A stretch of DNA of 48,541 nucleotides from positions 1 to 48,541 of IMG/VR virus record IMGVR_UViG_3300033273_000457; one strand, given 5' to 3'. The stretch comes from a virus. Positions within the stretch are counted from its first letter, which is position 1. Every line of letters begins with the position of its first letter. This document shows, in pieces, positions 1 through 6,825 of the stretch. The notes under the pieces were generated by a model, which saw only the letters and a list, made by a program, of their open reading frames with translations, did no database searches and was not told where the DNA came from. Both the position numbers and the translations under genes were made by a program.

Positions 1-221
1 GGGTCGGGGTCTCCTAGTCCCATCTTATTCATAAAATCATCCACACTGCCCTCCTCAATCCCCTTGGACTGACGACGTGCTTTGTTTAACCAGTCTCTAG
101 CAGTGGTATGAGCCTTGGCAAGTTTCTCTGCCCAAATCATATCTTCTAGTTTTACTTCCTCGTTGTTGGCAATCTTCTTACAGATGAACTCCAGTCGGAG
201 TCTGTATTGAGTTGACAGCAT
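1..221 (-). CDS. Small conserved phage protein, C-terminus cut by window edge
   Basis: The reading frame begins at an ATG at 221 and runs off the left edge after 73 codons. The visible part starts MLSTQYRLRLEFICKKIAN and is rich in charged and helical residues, with no motif I can name. Its ATG lies one base after the stop of the upstream 64-aa gene, so the two are probably translated together. It belongs to the run of short unknown genes downstream of cobS. Function is unknown. Confidence 0.75.
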   Translation of the reverse strand, partial: MLSTQYRLRLEFICKKIANNEEVKLEDMIWAEKLAKAHTTARDWLNKARRQSKGIEEGSVDDFMNKMGLGDPD

Positions 222-222
222 A

Positions 223-417
223 TTAGTCCCGCAGTTTTAGTTCTAAGTCTTCAAGTTTATGATACTCAGCATGTGCTTGTTCTTGTCGAACACAGATAAT
301 ATCAAGAATATCATTCATGATAATATCGTTCTCAACATAATCGTCAAGATACGAATCGAGTGCCTCTTTCAAATACCTATATCTATGCCATTCAGGGCTA
401 TACGGTTTGTAATGCAT
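223..417 (-). CDS. Hypothetical 64-aa phage protein
   Basis: A complete 64-aa frame starting with ATG (MHYKPYSPEWHRYRYLKEAL). The C-terminal half looks like one long charged helix with many Glu, Leu and Lys. It has no signal peptide and no membrane segment. It sits between an 82-aa membrane protein and another short gene, all in the same direction, with one base to the next start. I do not recognise its function. Confidence 0.7.
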   Translation of the reverse strand: MHYKPYSPEWHRYRYLKEALDSYLDDYVENDIIMNDILDIICVRQEQAHAEYHKLEDLELKLRD

Positions 418-448
418 GATAAAAAATAAAGAATAAGGTCATTCCGAT

Positions 449-697
449 TTATTTATTCTCCTCAACAGATTTTCTTATCGACTTTGCCATCTTAAATGAC
501 CTACGCCAAATTAAATACTTTACGATAAGATTCCGAGGATTATTGAGCAACCACCATTTTGTTATTTGGTATTTTGTCTCAATATATTTCTGTGCAAGAA
601 CTAAGAATCTTGCGGCATTTGGTTGAGTTCCTACTATGTAGAAGAGAACTCCGAAGAATAATAGTAAACCGTAGTAATAACCGTTTAATTGTTCCAT
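449..697 (-). CDS. Small membrane protein, 82 aa
   Basis: The protein starts MEQLNGYYYG, followed by a clear hydrophobic segment at about residues 9-24 (LLLFFGVLFYIVGTQ). The remainder is basic, with Trp, Lys and Arg, and ends in a charged tail. This suggests one N-terminal membrane helix with a positively charged C-terminal part in the cytoplasm. The ATG overlaps the end of the upstream 66-aa gene by 13 bases, which suggests coupled translation. The role is unknown. Confidence 0.7.
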   Translation of the reverse strand: MEQLNGYYYGLLLFFGVLFYIVGTQPNAARFLVLAQKYIETKYQITKWWLLNNPRNLIVKYLIWRRSFKMAKSIRKSVEENK

Positions 698-885
698 CTT
701 AGTGTCTTTAAGTAATCGAGAACGTTTTCCCGAACATCCATCAATTCGTTAAAACACTTTTGATTGTGAGCACATGCCCTAAGAGCAGGGTCTGGCTCAA
801 TTACAGATTCGATAAAAATATCTAAACCACGATTCCATTTATCTTTTTTGGTTTCGCCGTCTGGGATAGTGTTTTGGTCTTTCAT
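685..885 (-). CDS. Hypothetical 66-aa phage protein
   Basis: A complete frame from an ATG at 885, starting MKDQNTIPDGETKKDKW. It is soluble and mixed in charge, with two cysteines (ACAHNQKC, about residues 38-44) that could be coincidental. Its 3' end overlaps the start of the 82-aa membrane protein, and the 88-aa gene ends 8 bases upstream, so it is part of the same operon. No family is recognised. Confidence 0.7.
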   Translation of the reverse strand: MKDQNTIPDGETKKDKWNRGLDIFIESVIEPDPALRACAHNQKCFNELMDVRENVLDYLKTLRWNN

Positions 886-893
886 TTGTTAAG

Positions 894-1160
894 TCAGTAG
901 TCATCTTTCACAAGTTCCCAATCTAACTCAAGTGCTTCAATGAACTCGATTAGATTGTTTGAATCTTGTGGGAGTAGTTCCTCTTTCTCTAGGAGAAAGT
1001 TTGCTTCACAGACTGCGGGTCCGTATTCAGGTGGGTTCCAATAGTCACCCATATACTCAAGTGCCATATCTTCGACGATTGCTTTGACATAGAACTGTTT
1101 ATAGTCCTCGTCATAGTCTTCATCGACTAAATCGATATCATAGATAACGGAAATAGACAT
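894..1160 (-). CDS. Hypothetical acidic 88-aa phage protein
   Basis: The protein starts MSISVIYDIDLVDEDYDED and is strongly acidic throughout, with many Asp and Glu and few basic residues. It has no signal peptide, membrane helix or known motif. Small acidic proteins are common in phage early regions, where some bind host nucleic-acid-binding proteins or mimic DNA, but nothing here shows that role. It lies downstream of two even smaller acidic genes. Confidence 0.7.
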   Translation of the reverse strand: MSISVIYDIDLVDEDYDEDYKQFYVKAIVEDMALEYMGDYWNPPEYGPAVCEANFLLEKEELLPQDSNNLIEFIEALELDWELVKDDY

Positions 1161-1208
1161 ACTATTTTAGATAAAAGTGTTCGAGATGCAACAAAGTTGC
1201 AATGTTTC

Positions 1209-1352
1209 TTAAGACAAATCGTCGTAATCATACTCATAAACGTTCTCCAAAACAAGCATTTCATAGAAATCTTCGTAATCTATACCAAGATATTCAGCAA
1301 ATGCTTCAAGATCGTCATGCTTTATTAATTCTTCGGGAATAATTGTTTGCAT
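1209..1352 (-). CDS. Hypothetical acidic 47-aa protein
   Basis: A short frame found by reading the minus strand: ATG at 1352, TAA at 1209-1211. It starts MQTIIPEELIKHDDLEAFAE and ends in an Asp/Tyr-rich stretch (YEYDYDDLS). A GGAGAG sequence just upstream of the ATG can serve as ribosome binding site. It lies 9 bases after the stop of the similarly acidic 45-aa gene. Function is unknown. Because it is short, confidence rests on packing, composition and the ribosome site. Confidence 0.6.
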   Translation of the reverse strand: MQTIIPEELIKHDDLEAFAEYLGIDYEDFYEMLVLENVYEYDYDDLS

Positions 1353-1361
1353 GACTCTCCA

Positions 1362-1499
1362 TTATCCGTGACGGGAAATCATCTGTTCCATTCTATCTTC
1401 ACGATAGTCATCATCTTCTACATCATGAACTTCATCAAAATTCTCAGTAATTTCTTCGTAAATTGAATCTGCGTCTAATTCGTAGAGTAACGTGGGCAT
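1362..1499 (-). CDS. Hypothetical acidic 45-aa protein
   Basis: ATG at 1499, stop at 1362-1364. The product (MPTLLYELDADSIYEEITEN at its start) is very acidic and ends in a short basic stretch (SRHG). It is the first of the run of acidic mini-genes downstream of cobS, and is separated from cobS by a strong hairpin at 1539-1578. No family is recognised. Confidence 0.55.
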   Translation of the reverse strand: MPTLLYELDADSIYEEITENFDEVHDVEDDDYREDRMEQMISRHG

Positions 1500-1538
1500 T
1501 TGAGTGTGGAAGGTAGAGGGGATTTGGCACATATCTAT

Positions 1539-1578
1539 ATATGTGGGTTTACAAAAATAAACTCATAAACCCACATAT
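1539..1578 (-). other. 13-bp perfect hairpin at the 3' end of the cobS transcript
   Basis: Arms 1539-1551 and 1566-1578 are perfect inverted repeats of 13 bases around a 14-base A-rich loop. It lies just after the cobS stop codon. On the minus strand there is no T-run after it, so it does not look like a standard intrinsic terminator. It could protect the mRNA 3' end, mark a processing site or act as a weak terminator. Pairing is seen directly; the role is inferred. Confidence 0.6.
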
Positions 1579-1586
1579 TAGACTAA

Positions 1587-2678
1587 TCAGTTGGCAGGGA
1601 CTTGAGCCTCTTCCTGAACTTCAAAGTCAGCATCAATCTTGTCATAGAGTTCGACAAAGGTTGCTTTGGTCTCATCATCGAAACGATTCAGACATACCTT
1701 CATTGCTTTATCCTTCTTACCAAAGATAGCATATGCTTTGATAATGTGAACAAGACGACGAGTAGAGATAACCTCATCAACACCACCATCATAGAAGGTC
1801 TTGCGGATGATGTCTGCCCAATCACACAGATGCTTAATGAAGTCAGTGTGCTCACCAACCATAGGAATATTAAGAGACTCTGCCACTTTAGTCAAGATTT
1901 TAGATTCAATGGCTACTGTCGGATAAGACTGCTCAAAGGTGACGGGGAATCGTTCAAGGAATGCTTCGTTGAGCACGTTAGTTCCAATGAATCGTCCGTC
2001 GTCGGAACCTTTACCTTTTGTATTTGCGGTTGCGAATACTTGGAAACCTTCTGAGGGCGCAATGAACTTGCCAATCTTCTTGAGGAAAACTCCTTTTCCT
2101 TCGAGAATAGATTGAAGACAGAGAATTTTGTTGCTTGCGAGGTCGATTTCGTCAAGGAGCAACACAGCACCCCGTTGCAGGGCTTCAATGACTGGGCCAT
2201 TGTGCCAGACGGTTTCACCATCAACAAGACGGAAACCACCAATAAGGTCATCTTCATCGGTCTCGATTGTAATGTTCACACGAATCAGTTCTCGTCCGAG
2301 TTGGGCACACGCTTGCTCAACACAGAACGTTTTACCGTTTCCAGAGAGTCCCGTAATGAACGTAGGGTAGAACATACGGGATGCAATAACCTTTTTAACA
2401 TCACCGAAATTACCAAACTGGACGAAGGAATCATCTTTCTGAGGGATAAGGTTTTGCTCTACAGAAGTCATTGTTGGAACAGAGGAGGCAAGAGTTTCTT
2501 CCAATTCCTGGACAGTTTGCTCCAGGGACCACTTACCACGACCAACCTTGTACTGGTTCAGATACTTAGAGAGAGTAGCATAAGAAGTATTCAATTCCTT
2601 AGCAACTTCCTTAACAGCATTAGCACCGAACTCAGTGCCATACTTTTCTTTAAGAAGAGCAAGTGCTTGGTCAGTCAT
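1587..2678 (-). CDS. cobS: CobS-like AAA+ ATPase (MoxR/CobS type)
   Basis: A 363-aa AAA+ ATPase. Residues 15-45 resemble a small helix-turn-helix. Walker A is at 110-117 (GLSGNGKT), Walker B at about 173-179 (LLLDEID), sensor 1 near 216-220 (ATANT), and a likely arginine finger lies in NEAFLERF (R243). CobS is the ATPase subunit of aerobic cobaltochelatase, and cyanophages commonly carry a gene annotated cobS. The next gene upstream encodes a VWA protein like CobT, which matches the usual AAA+/VWA pairing. No CobN, the subunit that binds the corrin ring, is in the window, so the partner could be host CobN or the pair may remodel another target. The ATG at 2678 lies 18 bases or so after a predicted transcription start. 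Confidence 0.88.
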   Translation of the reverse strand: MTDQALALLKEKYGTEFGANAVKEVAKELNTSYATLSKYLNQYKVGRGKWSLEQTVQELEETLASSVPTMTSVEQNLIPQKDDSFVQFGNFGDVKKVIASRMFYPTFITGLSGNGKTFCVEQACAQLGRELIRVNITIETDEDDLIGGFRLVDGETVWHNGPVIEALQRGAVLLLDEIDLASNKILCLQSILEGKGVFLKKIGKFIAPSEGFQVFATANTKGKGSDDGRFIGTNVLNEAFLERFPVTFEQSYPTVAIESKILTKVAESLNIPMVGEHTDFIKHLCDWADIIRKTFYDGGVDEVISTRRLVHIIKAYAIFGKKDKAMKVCLNRFDDETKATFVELYDKIDADFEVQEEAQVPAN

Positions 2679-2702
2679 GTGTTCTCTGTTGATTACCTAG
2701 TA

Positions 2703-2724
2703 ATTGTAGCAGGTCTGAGGGGGG
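2703..2724 (-). promoter_or_regulatory. Promoter of cobS, extended -10 with C-run
   Basis: Read on the minus strand, a run of six C (2719-2724) is followed 10 bases later by TGC-TACAAT (-10 at 2703-2708, extended TGn). There is no good -35 box. The same arrangement, C-run then TATACT-like box then a CTA/AGG tail, occurs before cobT and gp32. The transcription start would fall near 2696. Confidence 0.5.
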
Positions 2725-2757
2725 TGGAGGGGTCCGAGTGGACACCCTCCTAAGTGG

Positions 2758-4890
2758 TCAGGCAATGAGTTCGATGAAGGAACCAAGAATCTTTTTGTTG
2801 GTTTTCTTGCTTCCGAGCATCTTAGTGAAACTCTTTTTGATTTGTGCCTTAGTCGCATTTTCCTTGACGATGAATTCATCATCTTGGTTGAGTGCGGATG
2901 CAGCAATGACATTGAACTGGTCATAACCAGTGTCATCAAATTGCACACACTGTTGCTTACTATAAACCATCTTCAGTTTCTCATACAGGTCGGAGGAACC
3001 GTTACCGTACCAACGCCAGCAGTTGGAAAACTCACGGGAAGGAGTGATACGGAAGTTGATGAGATTCACTGAAGGGAATGCATCACGAACAGTGTTCAGA
3101 AGAATCTTGGAATACATTGGGAACTGATTCCAATCAAATTCAGGATAAACACGTCCAAGTTTGCGATTACGGATAGCAACGTGTGCTTTACGAGTAGTTC
3201 CAATGATTTCTTCATCATCAAAGAACCGTTTCTTCTTAACAGTGATGGCATTTTGATAACCTTCACCATCAGTAAGGAAGACACAATTCACCTTCTGAAG
3301 TTTGTTGGCAGATTGGAATGCAGGAATCACCTGATGGAGAGCCATAATAGTTTCTCCAAGAGGAGTTCCAGACAAGTCCAGAATGCTAGGAGACTCATAC
3401 TGACGATATTGGTGACTATAAACAGTCTTCCAAACAGTACCCATCTGCTTTTCCAAAGTAGGATTGTTTACCTTGCTGGTGAACAGATTGAGAAGACGGA
3501 AAGATTGTTCGGGAACCAACAATCCTTCTTTATGATTGTAAGTATAAGGGTGGTCAGGTTGCGTCTCAATGTAAGCAGAAGGTTCCAGAGTGAAAGCATA
3601 TACCTCGAAAGGAATATTCACTTTCTTACAGAACCACATCAGACTGCACAGTTGCTTATATGCATCCAGGATAAAGTTGCACATAGAACCAGACCAGTCG
3701 ATTATAAAAATCAGACCGTGATTCTTACCGTCAGGAACAACGGAGACTTTCTTGAAGAGGTCTTCATTGTACTTGTAAGTGTGAAGTTTTGCTGTATCAA
3801 GAATACCAGTACGAGCAATAGAGGAACGAGCATACTGGTCAGCAGACTTACGGCACTCAAACTCTTTCACCATGTAGTTGACTTCCTTCTGAGCAGATTT
3901 CTTGAAGGTAGCATATTGACTCATAGCAACCTTAGTACCTTCTACCACCCAAGAACGATTTTCTTCGGCATTTGCATACCACTTATCGCAATGGTCATGG
4001 ATATACTCATTAGTGATAATCAGTTTATCCAAGTCAAAAGTAGGAAGTTCAACATAGTAAGTATCCTCACTTCTGAATTTGTTAGTGAGACTTTCAAGTT
4101 GCTCATCAAAAGAATCCTGAGTTTTAGACTCAAGTTCATTGTCCTGCTGTTGACTGCCACCACCACCAGGAGATGATTGTTTCTCCTCAGGGGTGCTGCT
4201 GTTCTTGGTGGGTTCCTGCTGACCGTCCTCCTGGGGTGCCTGAGACCCCTCAGGGGAGGTTTCAGAGGAGTCCTGCTCCTCATCCTCACCTTCCTCTCCC
4301 TGTCCCTGCTGAGGGAGGGGAGATTGCATCGGTTCCTGCTTTGTTGCTTTTACAAAGTCAGTAATGTCCTTGGACAGACGCAGTACATCATCAAAAGATT
4401 CTGTCTGAGATGCACGGGTGAGGAATTCATTCTCTTCATCGGAGAATGCAATGTTATGAAATGCACCAATCTTGAAATACAGATTGATACGGTCAATGAA
4501 AGAACACTTGTCAAGGTCTTCATCCCGAGTAGAGAAGAAGTCTTCATCATTCAGTTCATTGTATCCATTGTAAAAAGTTCGGGAAAGACCAGCAAACTTT
4601 TTCTTCATGAGACGTTCGACACGAACATCTTCCAGGACATTCACAAAATCTTTGGGAACATCAGGGTATCCAACAGTCCAGTCAATATTGTCAGTGAACA
4701 AAGCATGACCGACTTCATGACCAACAAGAAGGTCGTAGACAGTTGCAGATGCTCGGTCCCAGTTAGGGAGAGTCAGCACACGACGGTCAACATCGAAAGA
4801 TGCAGTAGGAACTTTCTTGTGTTCAATGATGAGGTTTTCAGTTGCCAGGCACTTTGCCAGGGAACCTTTGACTTCAAGATTAACTGCCAT
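2758..4890 (-). CDS. cobT: CobT-like protein: zincin-type peptidase motif plus VWA domain
   Basis: A 710-aa protein with three parts. The N-terminal part has HEVGH at 58-62 (HExxH zinc motif) and a plausible third ligand at E87 (NVLEDVRVE), as in zinc peptidases. Residues about 184-266 form a Glu/Gln/Ser/Pro-rich, probably disordered linker. The C-terminal part is a von Willebrand A domain with a full metal-binding MIDAS set: DWSGS at 398-402, T509 and D541. VWA proteins of this kind pair with MoxR/CobS AAA+ ATPases, and cobS is the next gene downstream (79 bases). CobT in cobaltochelatase has the same acidic linker plus VWA plan. Cyanophage homologues are often called peptidase or CobT. Metal insertion, proteolysis or protein remodelling are all possible. 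Confidence 0.8.
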   Translation of the reverse strand: MAVNLEVKGSLAKCLATENLIIEHKKVPTASFDVDRRVLTLPNWDRASATVYDLLVGHEVGHALFTDNIDWTVGYPDVPKDFVNVLEDVRVERLMKKKFAGLSRTFYNGYNELNDEDFFSTRDEDLDKCSFIDRINLYFKIGAFHNIAFSDEENEFLTRASQTESFDDVLRLSKDITDFVKATKQEPMQSPLPQQGQGEEGEDEEQDSSETSPEGSQAPQEDGQQEPTKNSSTPEEKQSSPGGGGSQQQDNELESKTQDSFDEQLESLTNKFRSEDTYYVELPTFDLDKLIITNEYIHDHCDKWYANAEENRSWVVEGTKVAMSQYATFKKSAQKEVNYMVKEFECRKSADQYARSSIARTGILDTAKLHTYKYNEDLFKKVSVVPDGKNHGLIFIIDWSGSMCNFILDAYKQLCSLMWFCKKVNIPFEVYAFTLEPSAYIETQPDHPYTYNHKEGLLVPEQSFRLLNLFTSKVNNPTLEKQMGTVWKTVYSHQYRQYESPSILDLSGTPLGETIMALHQVIPAFQSANKLQKVNCVFLTDGEGYQNAITVKKKRFFDDEEIIGTTRKAHVAIRNRKLGRVYPEFDWNQFPMYSKILLNTVRDAFPSVNLINFRITPSREFSNCWRWYGNGSSDLYEKLKMVYSKQQCVQFDDTGYDQFNVIAASALNQDDEFIVKENATKAQIKKSFTKMLGSKKTNKKILGSFIELIA

Positions 4891-4916
4891 CGGGTCTGTC
4901 CGTTGAATACCTTAGT

Positions 4917-4935
4917 AGTATAGGGCATTTGGGGG
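4917..4935 (-). promoter_or_regulatory. Promoter of the cobT-like gene, C-run plus TATACT
   Basis: On the minus strand CCCCC (4931-4935) precedes TATACT (4917-4922) by 8 bases, with no recognisable -35. It closely resembles the element before gp32, which has the same 8-base distance. The ATG of the gene is 26 bases downstream of the -10. Confidence 0.5.
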
Positions 4936-4973
4936 TGCGTGGGTGGTTTGGTGGACACCTCTAAAATTGGCAC

Positions 4974-5004
4974 AAAAAAAGAGGAGGGACACCAACCCCT
5001 CCTC
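4974..5004 (-). terminator. Intrinsic terminator, minus strand
   Basis: On the minus strand GAGGAGGG pairs with CCCTCCTC around a short loop and is followed by seven T. It would stop transcripts from the small RNA candidate and from the 58-aa gene before cobT. Confidence 0.85.
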
Positions 5005-5076
5005 AGTTCATGTAAAAACCGTCCATCACCAAAGACGGGTCTTGAGTTCTCAAAGACGCAAAGAACATCTCAAGAC
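4974..5076 (-). ncRNA. Candidate small structured RNA of about 100 nt
   Basis: A sigma70-type promoter at 5083-5111 would start a transcript near 5076, and an intrinsic terminator ends it at 4974. No open frame of useful length lies between. The predicted RNA folds into three consecutive hairpins: a bulged one (outer arms TCTTGA/TCAAGA, inner GTTCT/AGAAC), a short one (CCGTC/GACGG followed by five T), and the terminator (GAGGAGGG/CCCTCCTC then seven T). This is the plan of a bacterial small RNA. It could also be a leader that attenuates cobT transcription. No known RNA family is recognised. Confidence 0.35.
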
Positions 5077-5082
5077 TTAATT

Positions 5083-5111
5083 AGAATACCACTAGATAAT
5101 TCGTTTGTCAA
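5083..5111 (-). promoter_or_regulatory. Sigma70-type promoter with perfect -35
   Basis: On the minus strand TTGACA (5106-5111), a 17-base spacer, then TATTCT (5083-5088) preceded by TGG, an extended -10. The next minus-strand gene start is cobT at 4890, with a terminator in between, so the immediate product seems to be the short RNA at 4974-5076. Confidence 0.6.
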
Positions 5112-5142
5112 CATTGACATGACCTAGAGGATTGCTTTACAA

Positions 5143-5319
5143 TCACTCTGTTGCCGTTGATGGAACATCAGTATCTAATTGATCAAGAGCTTCTAAAGCA
5201 CCAGTGAGTTTAAGAAACTGTTCTTTCTTTTGATTGAATGTCTTCTCTAGTTCTAGAAGTTCATCACGAATTTCTGTTGCTCTCTGTGTGAGAGTTTCTC
5301 TCATCTTAGTCGCTTCCAT
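5143..5319 (-). CDS. Small coiled-coil protein, 58 aa
   Basis: ATG at 5319, TGA at 5143-5145. The protein starts MEATKMRETLTQRATEIRD and continues as one long amphipathic helix with regular Leu spacing (ELLELEKTF, about residues 20-28), which suggests a coiled coil, then a short acidic tail. It follows the 275-aa tail collar gene and has a late-promoter-like box (5351-5358) at the right distance, so it is probably expressed late. Role unknown; a small virion or assembly protein is possible. Confidence 0.65.
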   Translation of the reverse strand: MEATKMRETLTQRATEIRDELLELEKTFNQKKEQFLKLTGALEALDQLDTDVPSTATE

Positions 5320-5350
5320 GTTTTTAAATGATATCGAATGATTACGTGTG

Positions 5351-5358
5351 TATTTATG
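5351..5358 (-). promoter_or_regulatory. T4-type late promoter, CATAAATA
   Basis: The minus strand reads CATAAATA, one base from the T4 late consensus TATAAATA, 32 bases upstream of the ATG of the 58-aa gene. It overlaps the last codons of the preceding collar gene. Confidence 0.5.
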
Positions 5359-6181
5359 ATACTTTCATGATGTATGCTAGAGCATAATATGGTGGTCTAT
5401 TTTCATGTGGTTGACTGCTTCCTGCATCTCCACTTGCACCAGTAATATCATGAGAGTGGGAATGGTCAGCAGTTGAACCTGAAATTGTATGACTATGTGA
5501 ATCAGACTCAGAAATACCAGCAACGTCGTGGTCATGGGTGTCATTATTAATACTGATTCCAGTTGAATCACTTGTTGTATCTCTATACTGAGAACCAGGG
5601 TTTGCGTCTGGGTTGTTTGGACCTACAGCACCTTGGTTATCATCAACACCCCATCTATGCTTGTGTCCTGGGTCAGTTATACCGTGATTGTGAGTATTAT
5701 CTGATGCTTCATATGTTCCAGCACCATGACTATGCTCATTAGTTTCGTTTGCTAATGTACCCTTTTCATGAGCATGAGTATTTACATCACTTGAATAAGT
5801 ACCATCACCATGACTATGAGTTGCAAGTTGTGCTTCTGTTAGAGTTACTTGACTCGAACCACCAGTGTCACCAGGTGTATATCCACCACCAGCACCAACA
5901 ATAAATCTATCTCTTAAATCTGGAGTGCCATTTTGACCATCACATAATCTAAAATTTGCTGGTATAGATCCTATTGCACCATTCCATAAAATAATACCTC
6001 CGATAGGGAAGAAAGTATTACTTACACTATCAGATAATTTAGCTGGAGTAACTTGCTTATCTTTAATTTTTATAGTAGTTACTGCATCCGTATCCAACTT
6101 AGAAGTATCGATCAGACCATCAGTTAAATCAGCTCTGACGACTTTCCCGTCTTTTATAAGTTCAATCTCTGTACGTGCCAT
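5354..6181 (-). CDS. Tail collar domain fibre protein, 275 aa
   Basis: Residues 1-45 form a short N-terminal part, followed by a phage tail collar type domain (GGIILWNGAIGSIPANFRLC, then LCDGQNGTPDLRDRFIVGAG). The C-terminal half is rich in HSH, HAH and HNH triplets and ends in the typical ENRPPYYALAYIMKV. In T4 gp37, HxH motifs in the fibre tip bind iron, so a metal-stabilised fibre tip is a fair inference. It is similar in layout to the C-terminus of the 2557-aa protein two genes upstream, and the two may be paralogues. It likely forms part of a host-recognition fibre. A late promoter lies at 6200-6207. Confidence 0.8.
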   Translation of the reverse strand: MARTEIELIKDGKVVRADLTDGLIDTSKLDTDAVTTIKIKDKQVTPAKLSDSVSNTFFPIGGIILWNGAIGSIPANFRLCDGQNGTPDLRDRFIVGAGGGYTPGDTGGSSQVTLTEAQLATHSHGDGTYSSDVNTHAHEKGTLANETNEHSHGAGTYEASDNTHNHGITDPGHKHRWGVDDNQGAVGPNNPDANPGSQYRDTTSDSTGISINNDTHDHDVAGISESDSHSHTISGSTADHSHSHDITGASGDAGSSQPHENRPPYYALAYIMKVS

Positions 6182-6194
6182 AACTGGTGATTTT

Positions 6195-6806
6195 TTAAGT
6201 ATTTATCATTAAATTGAACGAAATAGATATCCTATCTTCATCAGAATGATTCATTTCAACTCTGTGTGGCATATATGATGGGAACAGCATCATTTTACCT
6301 TCTTTTGGATGTTCTGTTATTCCTGTATGTAGTCCAATTTCTTCTCTATAAGATTCTTGTGTGCTAAGAATTATATCTGGATCAAAATAACTTTCAGGGA
6401 AAGTAAAAACAAAATCACCTGACTTAGGAGGAATCTTTACCCATAAAACACCAGCTAAATTAGTAGGTTTGTGGGTGTGAGTAACATTAAAACAATATTT
6501 ACTACTAATGTTTATCCACATTGAAGCTAGGTCAATGTTTGTATGACTTAATCTATAGTATCCAAGTAAGTCTCTAAGTTCTTGCTTGATTAAATCCAAC
6601 CATGGGTCAAAAGTTGGTTCTGATTCGTAGAACCACTTATCATAACTTTGCCATCCTCCTTCATTACTTCTATTAGAACTTCTTGGATTTCTATCACGAT
6701 AATCATAAATCCAATCTACTAACTTATGACTTTGGGCGGCAAAATTTTCAATCTCTCCCGAAACAACTTGAGACGGGAGATATAATCTACTTTGAATATT
6801 TTCCAT
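6195..6806 (-). CDS. 2-oxoglutarate/Fe(II)-dependent oxygenase, 203 aa
   Basis: The protein carries the pattern of the small phage 2OG-Fe(II) oxygenase family. It has WINISSKYCFNVTHTH with H110 and H112, a glycine-bearing strand after it, then LFPSYMPHRVE with H181 as distal iron ligand, and DRISISFN with R192, expected to bind 2-oxoglutarate. Length matches the family (about 200 aa). Such enzymes hydroxylate proteins, nucleic acids or small molecules; the substrate here is unknown. It sits between two fibre genes, 19 bases after the 2557-aa gene, so it is likely expressed late. Modification of a virion or host protein is possible but is inference. Confidence 0.82.
   Translation of the reverse strand: MENIQSRLYLPSQVVSGEIENFAAQSHKLVDWIYDYRDRNPRSSNRSNEGGWQSYDKWFYESEPTFDPWLDLIKQELRDLLGYYRLSHTNIDLASMWINISSKYCFNVTHTHKPTNLAGVLWVKIPPKSGDFVFTFPESYFDPDIILSTQESYREEIGLHTGITEHPKEGKMMLFPSYMPHRVEMNHSDEDRISISFNLMINT
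6200..6207 (-). promoter_or_regulatory. T4-type late promoter, GATAAATA
   Basis: GATAAATA on the minus strand, 19 bases upstream of the collar gene ATG at 6181, one base from the late consensus. It lies inside the end of the oxygenase gene. Confidence 0.5.
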
Positions 6807-6825
6807 AATGAAAAAAATTATAAAA

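Noticed and set aside
1602-2753. Plus-strand frames of 150 and 213 codons opposite cobS
   Set aside because: Antisense to Walker A and B of a clear AAA+ ATPase; no promoter or ribosome site and no protein-like composition.
3181-4923. Long plus-strand frames (331 and 248 codons) opposite the cobT-like gene
   Set aside because: They lie fully antisense to a gene with clear zincin and VWA motifs, have no recognisable domain and no ribosome site, and are typical shadows of a long coding region.
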